The notes beneath the pieces are model-generated. The model did no database searches, was not told the origin of the DNA, and worked only from the letters and a program-made list of their open reading frames with translations. A stretch of 64,000 nucleotides of DNA from Bosea sp. (in: a-proteobacteria) (lineage in GTDB: Bacteria; Pseudomonadota; Alphaproteobacteria; Rhizobiales; Beijerinckiaceae), in NCBI GenBank assembly GCA_023910605.1, contig JAAVVV010000001.1, forward strand, positions 2,718,698-2,782,697, in the 5' to 3' direction. A program made the translations under genes and the position numbers. This document shows, piece after piece, positions 62,317 through 64,000 of this stretch. The number at the start of each line of letters is the position of its first letter. Within the stretch, counting starts at the first letter, position 1.

Positions 62317-62334
62317 CTGTGCGGCATCGCACAG
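62317..62334. promoter_or_regulatory. CRP-type operator upstream of the small secreted protein gene
   Basis: CTGTGCG-GCAT-CGCACAG is a perfect 7-bp inverted repeat and fits TGTGC-N6-GCACA. It lies 26 bp after the Crp-like gene stop and 109 bp before ATG 62443. Confidence 0.75.
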
Positions 62335-62442
62335 TGAGCAGCGAGGCGTCGGGGTAGAAAGGGTCATCGCAGCAACGCAGCCAGACCGGCAGCCGCGCAG
62401 CCCGGATCATACCGGACCCGACAACCAGCACAGGAGATCATC

Positions 62443-62706
62443 ATGACCAGCATCAAGACCCTTCTCGCCGCCGCTTTCGTCGCCGGCGCCTCGACCGCCG
62501 CCCTCGCCCAGAGCGACAACGCCATCGACCTTTACGCCACCATCGGCGACCGTCCTGTCGCGCAGAGCCTTGAAGGTCGCAACGCTGTGATCGAAAGCCG
62601 CAACGTGGTGATCGAAGGCCGCAACGCAGCTGAAGCCGCCCGCGCCTATCAGTTCGCACCCGTCGCCGGCGACATTGTGGTCGACCCCGCCCGCAACCCG
62701 AACTGA
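62443..62706 (+). CDS. Small secreted protein with short internal repeats
   Basis: The 87-residue protein has a clear signal peptide (MTSIKTLLAAAFVAGASTAALAQ, cleavage after ALA-Q near 22-23). The mature part has three consecutive seven-residue repeats, GRNAVIE, SRNVVIE and GRNAAEA (about 45-65), and ends VVDPARNPN. I recognise no family. An upstream CRP-type palindrome and a strong downstream terminator mark it as a single-gene transcript. Confidence 0.78.
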   Translation: MTSIKTLLAAAFVAGASTAALAQSDNAIDLYATIGDRPVAQSLEGRNAVIESRNVVIEGRNAAEAARAYQFAPVAGDIVVDPARNPN

Positions 62707-62732
62707 GCACGGTTTTCCATCAAGGCGAGCAG

Positions 62733-62759
62733 GCCCGGCTGGCGACAGTCGGGCTTTTT
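62733..62759 (+). terminator. Rho-independent terminator after the small secreted protein gene
   Basis: GCCCGGCTG (62733-62741) pairs over nine positions, one a G-U wobble, with CAGTCGGGC (62746-62754) around loop GCGA, directly followed by TTTTT (62755-62759). It begins 26 nt after the stop. Confidence 0.9.
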
Positions 62760-62790
62760 CTTGGTCGCGACACATCGCGGAACCAGCCCC

Positions 62791-63081
62791 ATGAGCGCCT
62801 TCCGCGTGCTGCATGAGAAGGTCGATTCCCGCGTGAAGGGCTCGTGGTGGGAGGGCTATGCGAATCCGGCCGTCGAGGCCCTGCTCGACCAGGCGCGCCG
62901 CACCATCGATGCCAATGCGAGGCGGGCACTGCGCTGCGAGACCTATCGCCTGCTCCAGCAGGATCCGCCCTGGCTCTATGTCTACAACCACCGCCGCCGC
63001 ATCGGCCTCGCAGGCAGCCATCCTGTCTATGCGATGCGGTTCGATGGCGTGCTGGACGTGCGCACGCTGCCGGAGCTGTGA
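62791..63081 (+). pseudogene. Truncated peptide/opine-type ABC substrate-binding protein (C-terminal remnant)
   Basis: Only the last 96 codons of a family 5 extracellular solute-binding protein remain: WWEGYANPAVEALLDQARRT, RLLQQDPPWLYVYNHRRRIG and MRFDGVLDVRTLPEL are typical C-terminal motifs. The preceding 400 or more residues, including the signal peptide, are missing; a terminator lies just upstream instead. It sits 11 nt before the GntR regulator, so the ancestor was probably in the same transporter operon. Confidence 0.75.
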
Positions 63082-63092
63082 GGAAAGCGCCC

Positions 63093-63782
63093 ATGTCCGC
63101 CGCGACGCCCGACCATGAACCCGCCCTGGCAACAGCGCGCTCGCCGGCCTCGCTGCTGGGCCAGTCAACCTATGAGCGCCTGCGCGGCATGATCCTCAGC
63201 GGCACGCTTCCCATCGGCTCAGGCCTGAACGAGAAGCGCCTTGCCGAGCGGCTGGGCGTATCGCGTACGCCGGTGCGCGAGGCCATGACCCGCCTGATGA
63301 GCGAGGGCCTGATCACGCGCGAAGCGGGCGGCGCGCCGACCGTTCGCCGCATCTCCATCCACGAGATCGTCGAGATCCTGCACATGCGCCGCCTGCTCGA
63401 GGTCGAGGCGGCCGGCATGGCCGCCACGCGCGGGGGCTCGGCCGGGCTCGCCGCCTTGCGTGAACGCTTCGTCGCCTTTCGGGATGGCCCGCCGCCTGCG
63501 GTGGAGGACCACGTCGGAGCCGATGATCGGCTTCATGGCCTGCTCGCCGAGATGGCGGGGTCGCGCCTTCTCGCCAGCCTGATCAGCGACCTGCGGCTCA
63601 AGACCCGCATCTTCGACACCCGCCTCGTGCCCGAACGTCTGCGCCCCGGAGCGGTGGAGCATCTGGCCATCATCGACGCCGTGCTGGCAGGCAACGTGCC
63701 CGCAGCGGAAGATGCGATGCGCACGCATGTCGGCAATGTCAGGGCGAGCGTGCTGTCCCATCTCGACGCCCTGTTCCGCTGA
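63093..63782 (+). CDS. GntR family regulator, FadR/FCD subfamily
   Basis: The 229-residue regulator has a GntR winged helix (about 24-90, LNEKRLAERLGVSRTPVREAMTRLMSEGLI) and a C-terminal FCD domain (about 100-225) with helices rich in histidine and acidic residues that usually bind a metal and a carboxylate. GAGGAAA precedes ATG 63093. It follows the truncated binding-protein remnant and faces an ABC permease gene, so it probably regulates uptake of an organic acid or peptide. Confidence 0.9.
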   Translation: MSAATPDHEPALATARSPASLLGQSTYERLRGMILSGTLPIGSGLNEKRLAERLGVSRTPVREAMTRLMSEGLITREAGGAPTVRRISIHEIVEILHMRRLLEVEAAGMAATRGGSAGLAALRERFVAFRDGPPPAVEDHVGADDRLHGLLAEMAGSRLLASLISDLRLKTRIFDTRLVPERLRPGAVEHLAIIDAVLAGNVPAAEDAMRTHVGNVRASVLSHLDALFR

Positions 63783-63904
63783 GCGGAAACATCGTGACGC
63801 CGGAATGTGGATGCGCTCCAGGCTGCCGCAGCGATCTGTCCAGCCATTGCGGCGCGTTGGAACGACGAACCCTGCCGGCGGGAGGCGATGGACGACCTGC
63901 CGCC

Positions 63905-64000
63905 TCAGTTCGCAGCCTTCCATCGGAGCAGCCACGTCTCGGCATGACGCAGCGCGACATTGATGATCGCGCCCACGACGCCAAGGAGCACAAGCCCCGC
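63905..64000 (-). CDS. ABC transporter permease, C-terminal end (partial)
   Basis: The last 31 codons read AGLVLLGVVGAIINVALRHAE then TWLLRWKAAN and a stop at 63905-63907. The pattern GVVGxxxNxxLRxxExxLLRW is the usual end of SsuC/TauC-type (taurine, sulfonate, nitrate) permeases, with the last membrane helix and a basic tail. The rest lies to the right of the window. Confidence 0.7.
   Translation of the reverse strand, partial: AGLVLLGVVGAIINVALRHAETWLLRWKAAN

Noticed and set aside
1-64000. CRISPR arrays, rRNA operons or complete tRNA genes
   Set aside because: No regularly spaced repeats and no rRNA or full tRNA pattern was seen; only the tRNA-Gln 3' fragment at 5554-5573.

Overview
The window is high-GC DNA with alphaproteobacterial gene families: a ccoNOQP-GHIS (fixNOQP-GHIS) cluster with a FixK-type regulator, long antisense ORF shadows typical of GC-rich codons, and a tRNA-Gln 3' end of alphaproteobacterial type. 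It is most likely a free-living member of the Hyphomicrobiales (Rhizobiales). The genus cannot be fixed from sequence reading alone.

Layout. (1) 1-5573: accessory DNA. The right part of an IS66-family element is followed by a MobV/Pre-type relaxase gene and two unrecognised small genes. This block ends at a 20-nt copy of a tRNA-Gln 3' end (5554-5573), which reads as the right attachment site of an integrated element. (2) 6065-11636: an AfuABC/FbpABC-type ABC importer with two tandem paralogous binding proteins separated by a palindromic repeat. (3) 11929-18525: sugar nucleotide and cell-wall sugar genes (phosphohexomutase, WbpE/WbpB-like pair, galE, anmK) plus a decayed methyltransferase. (4) 18526-19176: two truncated IS fragments. 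(5) 19177-27151: a D-glucuronate regulon (gntR-uxuA facing uxaC-TRAP-uxuB) with an 18-bp perfect palindromic operator between the two arms.

(6) 27109-42960: a large catabolic cluster. A divergent FAD oxidoreductase and a GntR/HutC regulator share an operator. They are followed by a five-gene branched-chain-type ABC importer, a PrpD-family protein, an isocitrate-lyase-family lyase with KRCGH, hydantoinase HyuB/HyuA, an isochorismatase-fold protein lacking the nucleophilic cysteine, and LeuC/LeuD paralogs. Most junctions overlap or nearly abut, so it reads as one operon. The combination does not match a pathway I can name and is the best candidate for an undescribed catabolic route.

(7) 42966-55274: micro-oxic respiration. 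A FixK-type regulator, an OmpR-type response regulator and a hybrid PAS histidine kinase precede the complete cbb3 oxidase structural (ccoNOQP) and assembly (ccoGHIS) operon, which has an FNR/FixK box (TTGAC-N4-ATCAA) upstream. (8) 55538-64000: an epimerase, bacterioferritin, MBL hydrolase, membrane class III nucleotidyl cyclase, secreted trypsin-like protease, a second Crp-type regulator with an intact cyclic-nucleotide cassette, and a small secreted repeat protein. Three near-identical TGTG(T/C)-N6-(A/G)CACA palindromes sit in three promoter regions here and suggest a compact local cyclic-nucleotide regulon. The right edge holds a truncated peptide-binding-protein gene, a GntR/FCD regulator and the C-terminus of an ABC permease on the minus strand.
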